Source of the DNA: Bin87 sp034423575
GTDB taxonomy: Bacteria; Chloroflexota; Dehalococcoidia; Lucifugimonadales; UBA3495
Direction: 5' to 3'
DNA length: 64,000 nucleotides
Assembly: GCA_034423575.1 (NCBI GenBank)
Contig: DAOUIF010000030.1
Span: 1-64,000, forward strand
Shown here: positions 52,402-60,376 of the stretch, piece after piece
Layout of the letters: each line of letters starts with the position of its first letter
Numbering within the stretch: position 1 is the stretch's first letter
Notes under the pieces: model-generated
Told to the model about the DNA's origin: nothing
The model's database searches: none
What the model saw: only the letters and a program-made list of their open reading frames with translations
Position numbers and translations under genes: made by a program

Positions 52402-53862
52402 TTAAACGACCCCCTCGGCGACGTCGATGGCGCGCATCATGGCGCCGGACTTGTGCCGGGTCTCCATGTACTCGTCCTCGGCCACGCTGTCGGCGACCAC
52501 GCCGCCTCCGGCCTGGACGTACATGACGCCGTCCTTGAAAATGCCGGTGCGCAGCACCAGGGCGGTGTCCATGTTGCCGTTGTAGCTGAAGTAGGCCACC
52601 GCGCCTCCGTAAGGCCCGCGCCGCTCCTGCTCCACTTCGGCGATGATCTCCATGGCGCGGATCTTGGGCGCGCCGGAAACGGTGCCGGCGGGGAAGCACG
52701 AGCGTAGAGCGTCATAGGGCGTCATGTCTGGCCGCAGCTCGCCCTCCACGTGGGACACCAGGTGCATCACGTGGGAGAACCGCTCCACGTCCATGTACTG
52801 GGTTACTCTGACGGTCCCGGGCACGCTCACGCGGCCGATGTCGTTGCGGCCCAGGTCCAGCAGCATGATGTGTTCGGCCTGCTGCTTCTCGCTGCCCTTG
52901 AGTTCCTCCTCCAGCGCGAGATCCTCGGCCGGAGTCTGCCCGCGTGGACGCGTGCCGGCGATGGGATGGGTGTAAACGGTGCCGTCGTTAACCGTGGCCA
53001 CCGTCTCGATGGCCGCGCCGACGATCTGGAACCCGTTCAGGTCCAGATAGTACATGTAAGGCGAGGGGTTGCTGCCCCGCAGGGCGCGGTACACTTGGAA
53101 AGGGTGGGCGTCGGTGCGGCGGCTGAAGCGTTGGGAGTTCACCACCTGAATGACATCGCCCGCATAGATGTACTCGATGCACTTTTCGATGACGGCTTCG
53201 TATTCCGGCACGGTGAAGTTGGACTGAGTTTGGCCACCAACCGGGAGGGACGGCGTCGCCAGCAGTTCCGGCGGGACTTCCAGCGGACGGGAGAGACGGT
53301 CCACCATACGCTCGATCTTGGCGGTTGCCGCATCATAAGCCTCTTCGACGTCCTCACCATCCAGCCGGGCGTGGCTCACCACTTTGATGTCGTGGCGCAG
53401 GTGGTCGAATACCAGCAGCGTGTCGGTGAACATGAAGACCGACTCGGGAAGGCCCTGGGGGTCGGTTTCGAGCATGGGCACGCGCGGCTCGAAGTAATGC
53501 ACGGCGTCGTAGGCCACATAGCCCACGCCCCCGCCGTGGAATGGCGGCAGGCCTTCCACGGGGATGAGCTGAAAGGCGTCCATCTCCCGCTGCACCAGGG
53601 TCAGCGGGTCCACCGCGCCCGAAGGCTGGTCGGCGCCGGTGCTGAACACGTCGTAGGGCTCGGTGCCGATGAAGCTGTAGCGGCCGATGCGCTCGCCGCC
53701 GGCCACCGATTCCAGCAGGAACGAATAGGGCGGACGCGCCACCTTCAGGTAGGCCGAAACCGGCGTTTCCAGGTCGGCGTTGATGGTGCGGTAGACTGGG
53801 CACAGATTGCCCTGTCCGGCCAGGGTGCGGACTTGATCAAGGGTGGGATAGTACGTTGTCAT
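52402..53862 (-). CDS. trpE: anthranilate synthase component I (TrpE)
   Basis: A 486-residue chorismate-utilising enzyme making anthranilate with TrpG. The N-terminal PYSFLLESVAGGERIGRYSFIG carries the LLES...S motif of tryptophan feedback sites; the C-terminal chorismate domain has IAGTRPRGQTPAEDLALE, HIMLLDLGRNDIGRVS, and FPAGTVSGAPKIRAMEII. It starts at ATG 53862 behind a T-box leader and terminator (see 53895). The gene is followed on the transcript by a repeat, then VOC and trpG. Confidence 0.97.
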   Translation of the reverse strand: MTTYYPTLDQVRTLAGQGNLCPVYRTINADLETPVSAYLKVARPPYSFLLESVAGGERIGRYSFIGTEPYDVFSTGADQPSGAVDPLTLVQREMDAFQLIPVEGLPPFHGGGVGYVAYDAVHYFEPRVPMLETDPQGLPESVFMFTDTLLVFDHLRHDIKVVSHARLDGEDVEEAYDAATAKIERMVDRLSRPLEVPPELLATPSLPVGGQTQSNFTVPEYEAVIEKCIEYIYAGDVIQVVNSQRFSRRTDAHPFQVYRALRGSNPSPYMYYLDLNGFQIVGAAIETVATVNDGTVYTHPIAGTRPRGQTPAEDLALEEELKGSEKQQAEHIMLLDLGRNDIGRVSVPGTVRVTQYMDVERFSHVMHLVSHVEGELRPDMTPYDALRSCFPAGTVSGAPKIRAMEIIAEVEQERRGPYGGAVAYFSYNGNMDTALVLRTGIFKDGVMYVQAGGGVVADSVAEDEYMETRHKSGAMMRAIDVAEGVV

Positions 53863-53894
53863 GCTGCTAATTCCAGATGTGTTGGGTGGCGGCG

Positions 53895-54140
53895 GCAAAA
53901 GAAAAAGCCCGTCCCCAGCGGGACGAGCCTAATGGCCGTGATGCCACCCTGCATACGGTGTTCAACGGGCAAGTAACGCTGCCCATACGGCCCAGCCTAC
54001 TCAGGTTCGCGCGGAGTGCACGCAAAAACCTTTCGGAGGGCGGCTCCGGGGTCCATTCACCACCTGCGCCTGGCGCCGGTTCGCAGCTAACCCGGCTCTC
54101 TGGGCCTCGCTGGGCGGTTACTAATCCCCTTCACGGCAAT
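53895..54140 (-). promoter_or_regulatory. tryptophan T-box riboswitch (leader of trpE)
   Basis: On the minus strand: the AGTA (54122-54119) following a GA-rich GAAGGGGA, a stem-I distal segment CAGAGAGCCGGG, a specifier segment GAA-TGG-ACC with codon TGG at 54055-54053, and the T-box AGGGTGGCATCACGG (53950-53936), whose TGGC would pair with the 3'-GCCA end of tRNA-Trp (discriminator G). A terminator with T-tail follows. A tRNA-Trp-sensing antitermination leader for trpE is well supported by layout; no structure was computed. Confidence 0.85.
53907..53928 (-). terminator. intrinsic terminator of the trp T-box
   Basis: GCTCGTCCC / GGGACGGGC stem (9 pairs, one G-U) with a four-base loop, then TTTTTCTTTT on the minus strand. 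It lies between the T-box element and the trpE start and is the switchable terminator. Confidence 0.85.
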
Positions 54141-54164
54141 TGGGTATTCGGATTTGCGAGGTTA

Positions 54165-54193
54165 ATTGTATGGCGGGCGGTTGGGGGCGTCAA
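54165..54193 (-). promoter_or_regulatory. trpE promoter
   Basis: Minus strand TTGACG (54188-54193), 17 bases, TACAAT (54165-54170). It overlaps the stop of the adjacent upstream gene. A transcript would start about 54158, immediately ahead of the T-box leader. Confidence 0.65.
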
Positions 54194-55059
54194 CGAGATT
54201 TCCAGAATCCGTTTTCAACCAGCAACCCCTCAATCTGTGCAGCGGTAGACCCGGTCTCGCGCATAATCTTTCGGACGCATGCTTTTGCGCTATTTTCTAC
54301 GTTGCGCGTGCCAAAAGGTTCGTATTCCTTGTCCTGAAGTGCTCTGACAGCTTTGCAGATATTGGACCAACTTTGGTGAGACTCGGACCTGATTTCTTTC
54401 ACATGCTCGATGAATTCTCCGCCGATTTCGAAGTCAGACATTTGCCGAGGTTGACCCGCGGATTTGGCATGAGTTTCCCTGTCCAAAATAAGTAGCGGCT
54501 GCCGACCCAAGACTTTAGGCAGGTCCAAGCCCGGGTTCTCCACGAAATCGGGTAGCTGGCAAACGGGATTATTGGCAAAGTAGAGGTCCCACGATGCTTG
54601 GCGAATGGCATGTTCCAACTCAGGGAGCGGATGCTGCTTTTCGGTCAACATACCTGCCCAGAAGGGCATATAGCAGATGTTCCAACCAGCGGTAAACGCT
54701 TCGGGGTTCCAAGGTTCCCCCCAAATGTGCCGCACGCCATATCCCGTGCCTCGGGCAAGTTTCCTTCCGGTATATTTCTCCCAAGCCATTTGAGCACGGC
54801 TATTGTCGTCTAATGTCACTTCGCGTCCATCACCACTCCACACGGCGGTTTGTCCTTTGTCGATACCGGGGTAGTGGTCCCGGCTACGTCGAGCCCTGTC
54901 AGGATAGTAAGGTGTCTTGACGCGCACAGAATCAGGATGCACGAAGTAAGAGTGGGCAAACGCTGCTTGAATGACGGAAACGCCGCCGTTCTGGAAATAA
55001 TCTTCCAGAGATTGTATTGGCGAGATGAGACTGCCGGTATGAACACGTATGTCTATCAT
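54190..55059 (-). CDS. unknown 289-residue protein
   Basis: I do not recognise this protein. It has clusters of aromatic and acidic residues (GYGVRHIWGEPWNPEAFTAGWNICYMPFWAGMLTEKQHP) and NPVCQLPDFVENPGLDLPKVLGRQPLLILDRETH, suggestive of a nuclease-like or modification enzyme, but with no decisive catalytic motif. The base composition is lower in GC than the neighbours. GGAG precedes ATG 55059. It lies between a PIN toxin pair and trpE on the same strand, so it may belong to a small transferred island. Function not proposed. Confidence 0.75.
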   Translation of the reverse strand: MIDIRVHTGSLISPIQSLEDYFQNGGVSVIQAAFAHSYFVHPDSVRVKTPYYPDRARRSRDHYPGIDKGQTAVWSGDGREVTLDDNSRAQMAWEKYTGRKLARGTGYGVRHIWGEPWNPEAFTAGWNICYMPFWAGMLTEKQHPLPELEHAIRQASWDLYFANNPVCQLPDFVENPGLDLPKVLGRQPLLILDRETHAKSAGQPRQMSDFEIGGEFIEHVKEIRSESHQSWSNICKAVRALQDKEYEPFGTRNVENSAKACVRKIMRETGSTAAQIEGLLVENGFWKSR

Positions 55060-55074
55060 CGAAATGTACTCCGT

Positions 55075-55476
55075 TCAACGGCGGGCCGGGAAGCGGTCGA
55101 GTTGGCCCGGCCAGTTTAGAATGCGATCATCGTCGGTGATGAGCTGGTGTTGGCCTTCCAGAGCAGTGGCCATGATGATCCGGTCGGCCGGGTCGTCATG
55201 TAAATCCGTCAAGTTTACGGAGAGGGCGGCAATTGCGCCGTCAACGGGGATTTCAATGAATCCTGTCGCCAAGAGGCTTTGACGCCATTGGGTAGCGGCG
55301 ACATTGAGCGTGAGACGGTTTTTAGACAGCAGTAAGGCAACTTCCCAGACGGATATTGCGGAGAAAGCTGCTTGCCCTGATTCGATAGATTCTCGTATTC
55401 GCCGTTGGGCTGTCGAGCCGAGGCGCGGGCTGGACCCGAGGAACCAGAGCAGAGCGTGGGTATCCGGCAGGATCAA
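55075..55476 (-). CDS. vapC: PIN-domain ribonuclease toxin (VapC-like)
   Basis: A 133-residue PIN-domain nuclease. The acidic catalytic set is visible: Asp5 in LPDTHALLWFL, Glu in SVWEVALL, Asp in DPADRIIMATA and DDDRILNWPG. VapC-type toxins cleave tRNA or rRNA. Its ATG (55476) overlaps the antitoxin stop (ATGA), so the pair is coupled. Family placement is firm; the RNA target is unknown. Confidence 0.93.
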   Translation of the reverse strand: MILPDTHALLWFLGSSPRLGSTAQRRIRESIESGQAAFSAISVWEVALLLSKNRLTLNVAATQWRQSLLATGFIEIPVDGAIAALSVNLTDLHDDPADRIIMATALEGQHQLITDDDRILNWPGQLDRFPARR

Positions 55477-55751
55477 ACCAGGTTCTCCTCGTCATAGTTG
55501 CTGCGGTACCACTCGGGAGGGAGCGGAGATACGATGTCGCCGTGGATCTCGATTTGGCCTTTCATGGAGCCGTAACCGTGGAGTGGCGGTTCCTCGTACC
55601 TCGTTATCTGCACAATGGGCTTGTCGCCGTCGAAGATGATCGCCTTCCCGTCCTGCTCGAAAACGGCGGCGATGATTGACAGGTATTGCTCGCCAAATTC
55701 TTCGATGGAGAGCGTATGCAGTTTTTTGTGGTAAGGAACGGCCTCGGTCAT
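55473..55751 (-). CDS. prevent-host-death-type antitoxin
   Basis: A 92-residue antitoxin partner of the PIN toxin. The C-terminal part reads IVQITRYEEPPLHGYGSMKGQIEIHGDIVSP with the GSMKG..I.GDIVSP tail that is typical of Phd/YefM-type and related antitoxins, which wraps the toxin. The N-terminal segment likely forms the DNA-binding dimer. GGAGG precedes ATG 55751. The order antitoxin-toxin and overlap fit a type II module. Confidence 0.85.
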   Translation of the reverse strand: MTEAVPYHKKLHTLSIEEFGEQYLSIIAAVFEQDGKAIIFDGDKPIVQITRYEEPPLHGYGSMKGQIEIHGDIVSPLPPEWYRSNYDEENLV

Positions 55752-55801
55752 GGTTTCCTCCGGCTGGCTGATGGGTTGACGCACTGACTGTGTCGAAAGC
55801 G

Positions 55802-56770
55802 TCACGGCGTCAGCAGTATCTTTCCCGTGGTCTCCCTCCCCTCCAGACGGCGGTGTGCCTCCGCGGCTTCGGACAGCGGCAGGTTCAGGCTGATGTTGAG
55901 CTTGATCTCGCCCGACTGTACCCAGGACAGGCATTCTTCGGCTCGCTGCAGCAACTCGTCTCGCGTGGCGGTATAGTCCCCTAGCGTGGGGCGGGTGAGG
56001 AACAGGGAGCCGTTGCGCAGCATCCCCGAGTCCACCGCTCCTACGGGGCCGCCGGCTTGCCCGTAGAGGGCCATGCAGCCGCGGCGTCCCAGCACCCGCA
56101 GGCCCTTCTCGAAGGTGGTCGCCCCGACCGCGTCGTAGATGATCTTGACGCCTTGGCCGTCGGTCATCCGTCGGACCTCTTCCTCGAAATCCTGTTGGGT
56201 GTACAGGATGACGTCGTCGGCGCCCGCGCCACGGGCCATCGCCGCCTTCTCATCGGTGGATACCGTGGTGTACACGTGGAGCCCCATGCGCTTCAGCATC
56301 TGGATCAGCAGCAGACCCATTCCGCCGGCGCCGGCGTGAACCAGGGCACTCTGACCGGCCTGCAGCGGCGCGATGTCGTTGACCAGGAAGTGGGCGGTCA
56401 TGCACTGGAGCAGGGTCGCCGCGCCGGTCTCGAAGTCCATGTCGTCGGGGATGCGCACCAGCAGCCAGGCGGGAACGGCCTGCTGCTCGGAGTAGGATCC
56501 GGTGTGCATGGCGTAGGCAACCCGGTCGCCCACCGCAACTTCCGTGACACCATCGCCCACAGCGACCACCTCGCCCGACGCCTCGCGGCCTGGCGTCCAG
56601 GGAAACGAAGCCGGCGGGTTTGTCCCCTTGCGGCTGGACACATCGGTGTAGTTGACGCCGATGTTGCGGATGGCGACGACCGCTTCGCCAGGGCCGGCGG
56701 TGGGCTCGGGCATGTCTTCGTATTTCAGCACGTCGGGTCCGCCGACTTCGTAAGCTTGGATACCTTTCAT
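55802..56770 (-). CDS. zinc-independent quinone oxidoreductase (QOR-type MDR)
   Basis: A 322-residue medium-chain dehydrogenase/reductase of the NADPH:quinone reductase type. N-terminal GroES-like domain, then AVVAIRNIGVNYTDVSSRKG, the NADPH-binding LVHAGAGGMGLLLIQMLKRMG, and NLPLSEAAEAHRRLEGRETTGKILL at the end. No catalytic zinc ligands. It follows the PrpD homologue by five bases in one operon, so the two likely act on related substrates. Confidence 0.95.
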   Translation of the reverse strand: MKGIQAYEVGGPDVLKYEDMPEPTAGPGEAVVAIRNIGVNYTDVSSRKGTNPPASFPWTPGREASGEVVAVGDGVTEVAVGDRVAYAMHTGSYSEQQAVPAWLLVRIPDDMDFETGAATLLQCMTAHFLVNDIAPLQAGQSALVHAGAGGMGLLLIQMLKRMGLHVYTTVSTDEKAAMARGAGADDVILYTQQDFEEEVRRMTDGQGVKIIYDAVGATTFEKGLRVLGRRGCMALYGQAGGPVGAVDSGMLRNGSLFLTRPTLGDYTATRDELLQRAEECLSWVQSGEIKLNISLNLPLSEAAEAHRRLEGRETTGKILLTP

Positions 56771-56775
56771 GGTGT

Positions 56776-58080
56776 CTAACCTCCAAGTACGGATGCCATT
56801 CCGGTAACGTTGTCGATGTCCAGGATGCCGCGGAAACTGCTGACCGCTTCGTCAATGTGGTCGGCCGGCAGGATGTAGCGGGTGCAATAGAGGAATTTCG
56901 CGTCCAGTTCCTCGGGGTCCAGGGGCATGGCCGGCGAGCCCCGAGGATGGTCGATGCGATGGTTCAGGGTGCGTCCGTCGTTGAGGGTTATTGCGACCTC
57001 CGCGGGATTTAGGGCCAGCGGCGACGCCGGCAGGGTGGCCTCGACGGAAATGCGCTCCATCATCGCGCGGACGCCCTCGTCACGAACCGCCGGTTCGGAG
57101 AAGAAGTTTATCAGCGGCGCCCCGTGGCACAGGGCGGCGGCCGCTATAAACCCAATGGACCGTCGGGCCTGCCATCCGTCGGCGGGAAGCACGTTGGGCA
57201 TGCGCTCAATGTCTTCCGCCGTGAGCCCGACGTGGACGCTGGAGATATCCGCAGGGGCAAACCGGTGCAGCTGGGCCAGGCCCAGGATAGCGTCGATCGC
57301 GCCGTGGCTGGCAGGGTCGCACGGGTAGAGGCGAATGGTAACCCCTGGATCGATCAGTCGCCAACGCGAGCTCAGATCGTCAAGATTGCAAGTCGCCTCA
57401 TGCGCGGCCCGAGGCGCTTCACCGATGCCCTCGGCGGCGCTGAGCGCGCAAATCACGCCCTGCATGGCGGCCCTGCCTTGGGCCATGGCGGCGGCTCCGG
57501 CGGAGCCGTACTCGCTGCCGCCGTTTGCAGTGTCAACCGCCAACCCCACCGCGCGAGCCACGCCGTCGGCGTCCAGCCCCAGTAGCATCGACGACGCCAC
57601 CGCTGCTCCAACCGCGCCGGCGGAGCCGCGTGTAGGCGCAGTTGCGCCAAGGCGGGCAGCCACCTCGCATCCCGCGGCGAACGCTGAAAGCACGTCCGGC
57701 CCGGAGTATCCATGCATCTCGCCCAAAGCCATAACTGGCGGAAACACGGCGGCCGTCGGGTGCGTGCCGCCGTCGACGGTGTTGTCGTCGTAGTCCAGCA
57801 ACCGCACCAATGTCCCGTTCACCAGCGACGCATACACCGGCGAGGTGCGCATACCCATGCCGATGATGGTGCTCCGGCCGTTGCCGCCCATTTCACGGAC
57901 CACCCGGGCCAGGGCAACCCCATCAGGATGCGCCGCGCCGGCGAGAGCCGCGCCGGCGGCGTTGAGCATCATCTCCCGGCACAGCTCGACCACGGTAGGC
58001 GGCACCGCGATGTCCGACTGGGCAATTCCGGCCGCGAACTGGGCGATCTGCTGGATGGGTTCAGGTTCAGTGCGATTCAT
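56776..58080 (-). CDS. MmgE/PrpD family protein
   Basis: A 434-residue protein homologous to 2-methylcitrate dehydratase PrpD and related dehydratases/isomerases. Conserved stretches include LVRLLDYDDNTVDGGTHPTAAVFPPVMALGE, AAGCEVAARLG and YPCDPASHGAIDAIL. Dehydration of a methylcitrate-like tricarboxylate would fit. ATG 58080 is chosen; the frame stays open to 58173 but without a ribosome site. The partner quinone reductase is coupled downstream, so a role outside propionate metabolism is possible. The window has an ICL/PEPM-type enzyme but far away. Confidence 0.93.
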   Translation of the reverse strand: MNRTEPEPIQQIAQFAAGIAQSDIAVPPTVVELCREMMLNAAGAALAGAAHPDGVALARVVREMGGNGRSTIIGMGMRTSPVYASLVNGTLVRLLDYDDNTVDGGTHPTAAVFPPVMALGEMHGYSGPDVLSAFAAGCEVAARLGATAPTRGSAGAVGAAVASSMLLGLDADGVARAVGLAVDTANGGSEYGSAGAAAMAQGRAAMQGVICALSAAEGIGEAPRAAHEATCNLDDLSSRWRLIDPGVTIRLYPCDPASHGAIDAILGLAQLHRFAPADISSVHVGLTAEDIERMPNVLPADGWQARRSIGFIAAAALCHGAPLINFFSEPAVRDEGVRAMMERISVEATLPASPLALNPAEVAITLNDGRTLNHRIDHPRGSPAMPLDPEELDAKFLYCTRYILPADHIDEAVSSFRGILDIDNVTGMASVLGG

Positions 58081-58141
58081 GGCAGGGCAAGGATACCGAC
58101 GGCCGCCGCGCGGCGCAACGGAGGGACGCGAGGGTCCGGTG

Positions 58142-58147
58142 TATAAT
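58142..58147 (+). promoter_or_regulatory. -10 for hicA, probable leaderless transcript
   Basis: TATAAT (58142-58147) ends six bases before GTG 58154, so transcription would start at or near the start codon. No -35 is evident at the expected distance. Confidence 0.5.
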
Positions 58148-58153
58148 GCCGAC

Positions 58154-58345
58154 GTGGACCGCAGGGAGGTCATGCGGCGGCTGCGGGAGGACGGTTGGTA
58201 TGTGCATCGTATCGTCGGATCGCATCACCAGATGAAACACCCAACCAAGCGTGGCACTACATCAGTGCCTCACCCGCGAAAAGATCTCAAGATCGGAACG
58301 ATACGCAGCATTGAGCGGCAATCGGGCGTCAGACTCCGGCCGTGA
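58154..58345 (+). CDS. hicA: HicA mRNA interferase toxin
   Basis: A 63-residue double-stranded-RNA-binding-fold ribonuclease. Conserved catalytic His in VGSHHQMKHP and the end motif PHPRKDLKIGTIRSIERQSG. GTG 58154 gives the usual N-terminus DRREVMRRLREDGW. It overlaps or nearly joins hicB (its TGA overlaps a GTG at 58342; hicB starts at ATG 58357). It is divergent from the PrpD gene. Confidence 0.93.
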   Translation: MDRREVMRRLREDGWYVHRIVGSHHQMKHPTKRGTTSVPHPRKDLKIGTIRSIERQSGVRLRP

Positions 58346-58356
58346 GGAAACCCAAC

Positions 58357-58740
58357 ATGGAACGAACGTACCTTGCGTTGGTTGAAAAAGACCCGGATAG
58401 TGACTACGGCGTTTGGTTCACGGACCTGCCCGGCTGCATTACCGCGGGAAGCACCTTTGAGGAAGCGTGCGAAATGGCGCGGGAGGTGCTGATGCTGCAT
58501 TTGGAAGGCATGGCGGAAGACAGCGAAGACATCCCGCCACCCAGTTGTGCCAATGACGTGCTGGCGCACCCCGACGCGACCGACGCCATCGCCCTGATCG
58601 TGGTCGAAGCCTTGCCCGAGCACACTCCGGAAGAAGCGCAAGCCGCCTATGATGCTTTCATGGCGTCAGAATACGGACAGGAATTCATGCGCGAAACCGC
58701 GCCACATTCCGAGCCGGCGACGGCCCGTATCGCGGAATGA
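58357..58740 (+). CDS. hicB: HicB antitoxin
   Basis: A 127-residue antitoxin. N-terminal HicB fold: YLALVEKDPDSDYGVWFTDLPGCITAGSTFEEACEMAREVLMLHLEGMAEDSEDIPPPS, which includes the catalytic-site-blocking partially RNase H-like fold. The C-terminal part (EHTPEEAQAAYDAFMASE) does not show a clear HTH or ribbon-helix-helix, unlike many HicB, so DNA binding is uncertain. ATG 58357 follows GAGGAAA; GTG 58342 overlaps the hicA stop and is the alternative. Confidence 0.92.
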   Translation: MERTYLALVEKDPDSDYGVWFTDLPGCITAGSTFEEACEMAREVLMLHLEGMAEDSEDIPPPSCANDVLAHPDATDAIALIVVEALPEHTPEEAQAAYDAFMASEYGQEFMRETAPHSEPATARIAE

Positions 58741-58889
58741 CTTTAGCCGCTATGTCAACTCCGGACACTGAGACGAGTTTCCTGCCATCGGATCGTTTGT
58801 TGATTGTGATTGCCTGTCCATTGCTGCCACGCTTGTGACGGTGATGATCACGGGCGCAGGTGTTGTTCCAAACTTGGGAGATCGGGAAT

Positions 58890-60140
58890 ATGTCAGCACA
58901 GGGTAGCAGTTCCAACTCGGTGGAAGCGCGACCGTACGACGTGGCCATCGTGGGCGGCGGCATCATCGGGCTGTCCGCGGCCATGCAACTGCTCGAACGC
59001 TCGCCGGACTTGAACGTTGCGGTGATCGAGAAAGAGGAGCAGTTGGCCCAGCACCAGACGGGCCACAACAGCGGCGTCATCCACTCCGGCATCTATTACC
59101 GGCCCGGCTCCTGGAAGTCGCGGTTCTGCGTGGGCGGCAAGGACCGGCTGATCCGCTTCTGCGACGAAAACGAGATCGAGTACGATCCCTGCGGCAAGGT
59201 GATCGTGGCGACCCACGAGAGCGAACTGGGTCGCCTTGACGACCTGTACGAGCGCGGTGTCGCCAACGGCGTTCCTGACCTCGAAATGGTGGGCCCCGAG
59301 CGATTGAAGGAGATCGAGCCCCACACCTACGGCGTCCAGGCGCTCTGGGCTCCTCACACCGGCATCGTCGACTACGTGCGGGTGGCCAACGCCTACGCGG
59401 GCAAATTCCAGTCAGCGGGCGGGGACATCTTCACCGGCGCGGCGGTTATCCGGTCTCGGCAAACCGGCTCCGGCACCGCTTTGGAGACCCAGAGAGGAGC
59501 AGTGCAGGCTCGACACGTGATCAACTGCGGCGGGCTGTACGCGGACAAACTGGCGAGAATGATGGGCGAGGAGACCGACGTTCGCATCATCCCCTTCCGC
59601 GGTGAGTACTACAAGCTGACGGAATCCAGCGAAGACCTGGTGAAAGGGCTGATCTATCCGGTGCCCGATCCACGGTTCCCGTTCCTGGGCGTGCACTACA
59701 CGCGGAACATCCACGGTTACGTAGAGGCTGGACCCAACGCGGTGCTGGCATGGGCTCGCGAGGGCTACCGCAAGAGCAATATCAGCCTTGGAGAGACCGC
59801 TGGCGCGCTTACCTTCCCAGGTTTCTGGAAGATGACCGCGCGCCACTGGAAGACAGGCATGCAGGAAATGCACCGGTCCTACAGCAAGTCCGTTTTCGTT
59901 AACGACCTCAAGAAGCTGATACCCGAGATCCGCGGGGAGGACCTGGAACCGGGCGGCAGCGGCGTGCGCGCGCAGGCAGTGTCCTCGTCGGGCGCGATCC
60001 TGGACGACTTCCACATCCTGCGGGGACAACGGGCGCTCCACGTCCTGAACGCGCCGTCACCGGGCGCTACCTCGTCGCTGGCCATAGGCGAATACCTGAC
60101 GGACATGGCGGTTGAGGACTTCGGTCTGGCCGTTCGTTGA
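58890..60140 (+). CDS. lhgO: L-2-hydroxyglutarate oxidase/dehydrogenase LhgO
   Basis: A 416-residue FAD-dependent enzyme oxidising L-2-hydroxyglutarate to 2-oxoglutarate, typically passing electrons to the quinone pool. The Rossmann FAD motif DVAIVGGGIIGLSAAMQLLE and the HNSGVIHSGIYYRPGSWKSRFC active-site segment match LhgO. GGGAG precedes ATG 58890. It is alone between hicB and purA. A general D-amino-acid-oxidase-fold relative is the alternative. Confidence 0.94.
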   Translation: MSAQGSSSNSVEARPYDVAIVGGGIIGLSAAMQLLERSPDLNVAVIEKEEQLAQHQTGHNSGVIHSGIYYRPGSWKSRFCVGGKDRLIRFCDENEIEYDPCGKVIVATHESELGRLDDLYERGVANGVPDLEMVGPERLKEIEPHTYGVQALWAPHTGIVDYVRVANAYAGKFQSAGGDIFTGAAVIRSRQTGSGTALETQRGAVQARHVINCGGLYADKLARMMGEETDVRIIPFRGEYYKLTESSEDLVKGLIYPVPDPRFPFLGVHYTRNIHGYVEAGPNAVLAWAREGYRKSNISLGETAGALTFPGFWKMTARHWKTGMQEMHRSYSKSVFVNDLKKLIPEIRGEDLEPGGSGVRAQAVSSSGAILDDFHILRGQRALHVLNAPSPGATSSLAIGEYLTDMAVEDFGLAVR

Positions 60141-60255
60141 GCGTCCCACTGGTAATGTTGCTGTCGCCAGACTCGCCTGCCCGTAGCGGCGCAACTGCTG
60201 GCGCATTCGGGGGCCTTCCCGGCAAGCGAACGCCCTGTTATGGCAAGCGGGTTTC

Positions 60256-60264
60256 TGCTATACT
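60256..60264 (+). promoter_or_regulatory. extended -10 promoter of purA
   Basis: TGC followed by TATACT (60259-60264). Transcription would start near 60271, leaving a leader of about 105 bases ahead of purA. Confidence 0.6.
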
Positions 60265-60305
60265 TGCCGCCTAGCCGACGAACGCCATCGCACAAAGAAT
60301 GTCTT

Positions 60306-60340
60306 GCCGCCGCTGGCAGCAGCCCGCGGGGGCGATTTTT
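60306..60340 (+). terminator. terminator-like hairpin within the purA leader
   Basis: GCCGCCGC (60306-60313) pairs with GCGGGGGC (60326-60333) with one mismatch; ATTTTT follows at 60335-60340. It lies between the promoter and the purA start, as in attenuators. No alternative pairing was worked out. Confidence 0.5.
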
Positions 60341-60376
60341 CGGTTTAGTCTCTAAATTATCCGGGAGTACAAGACA

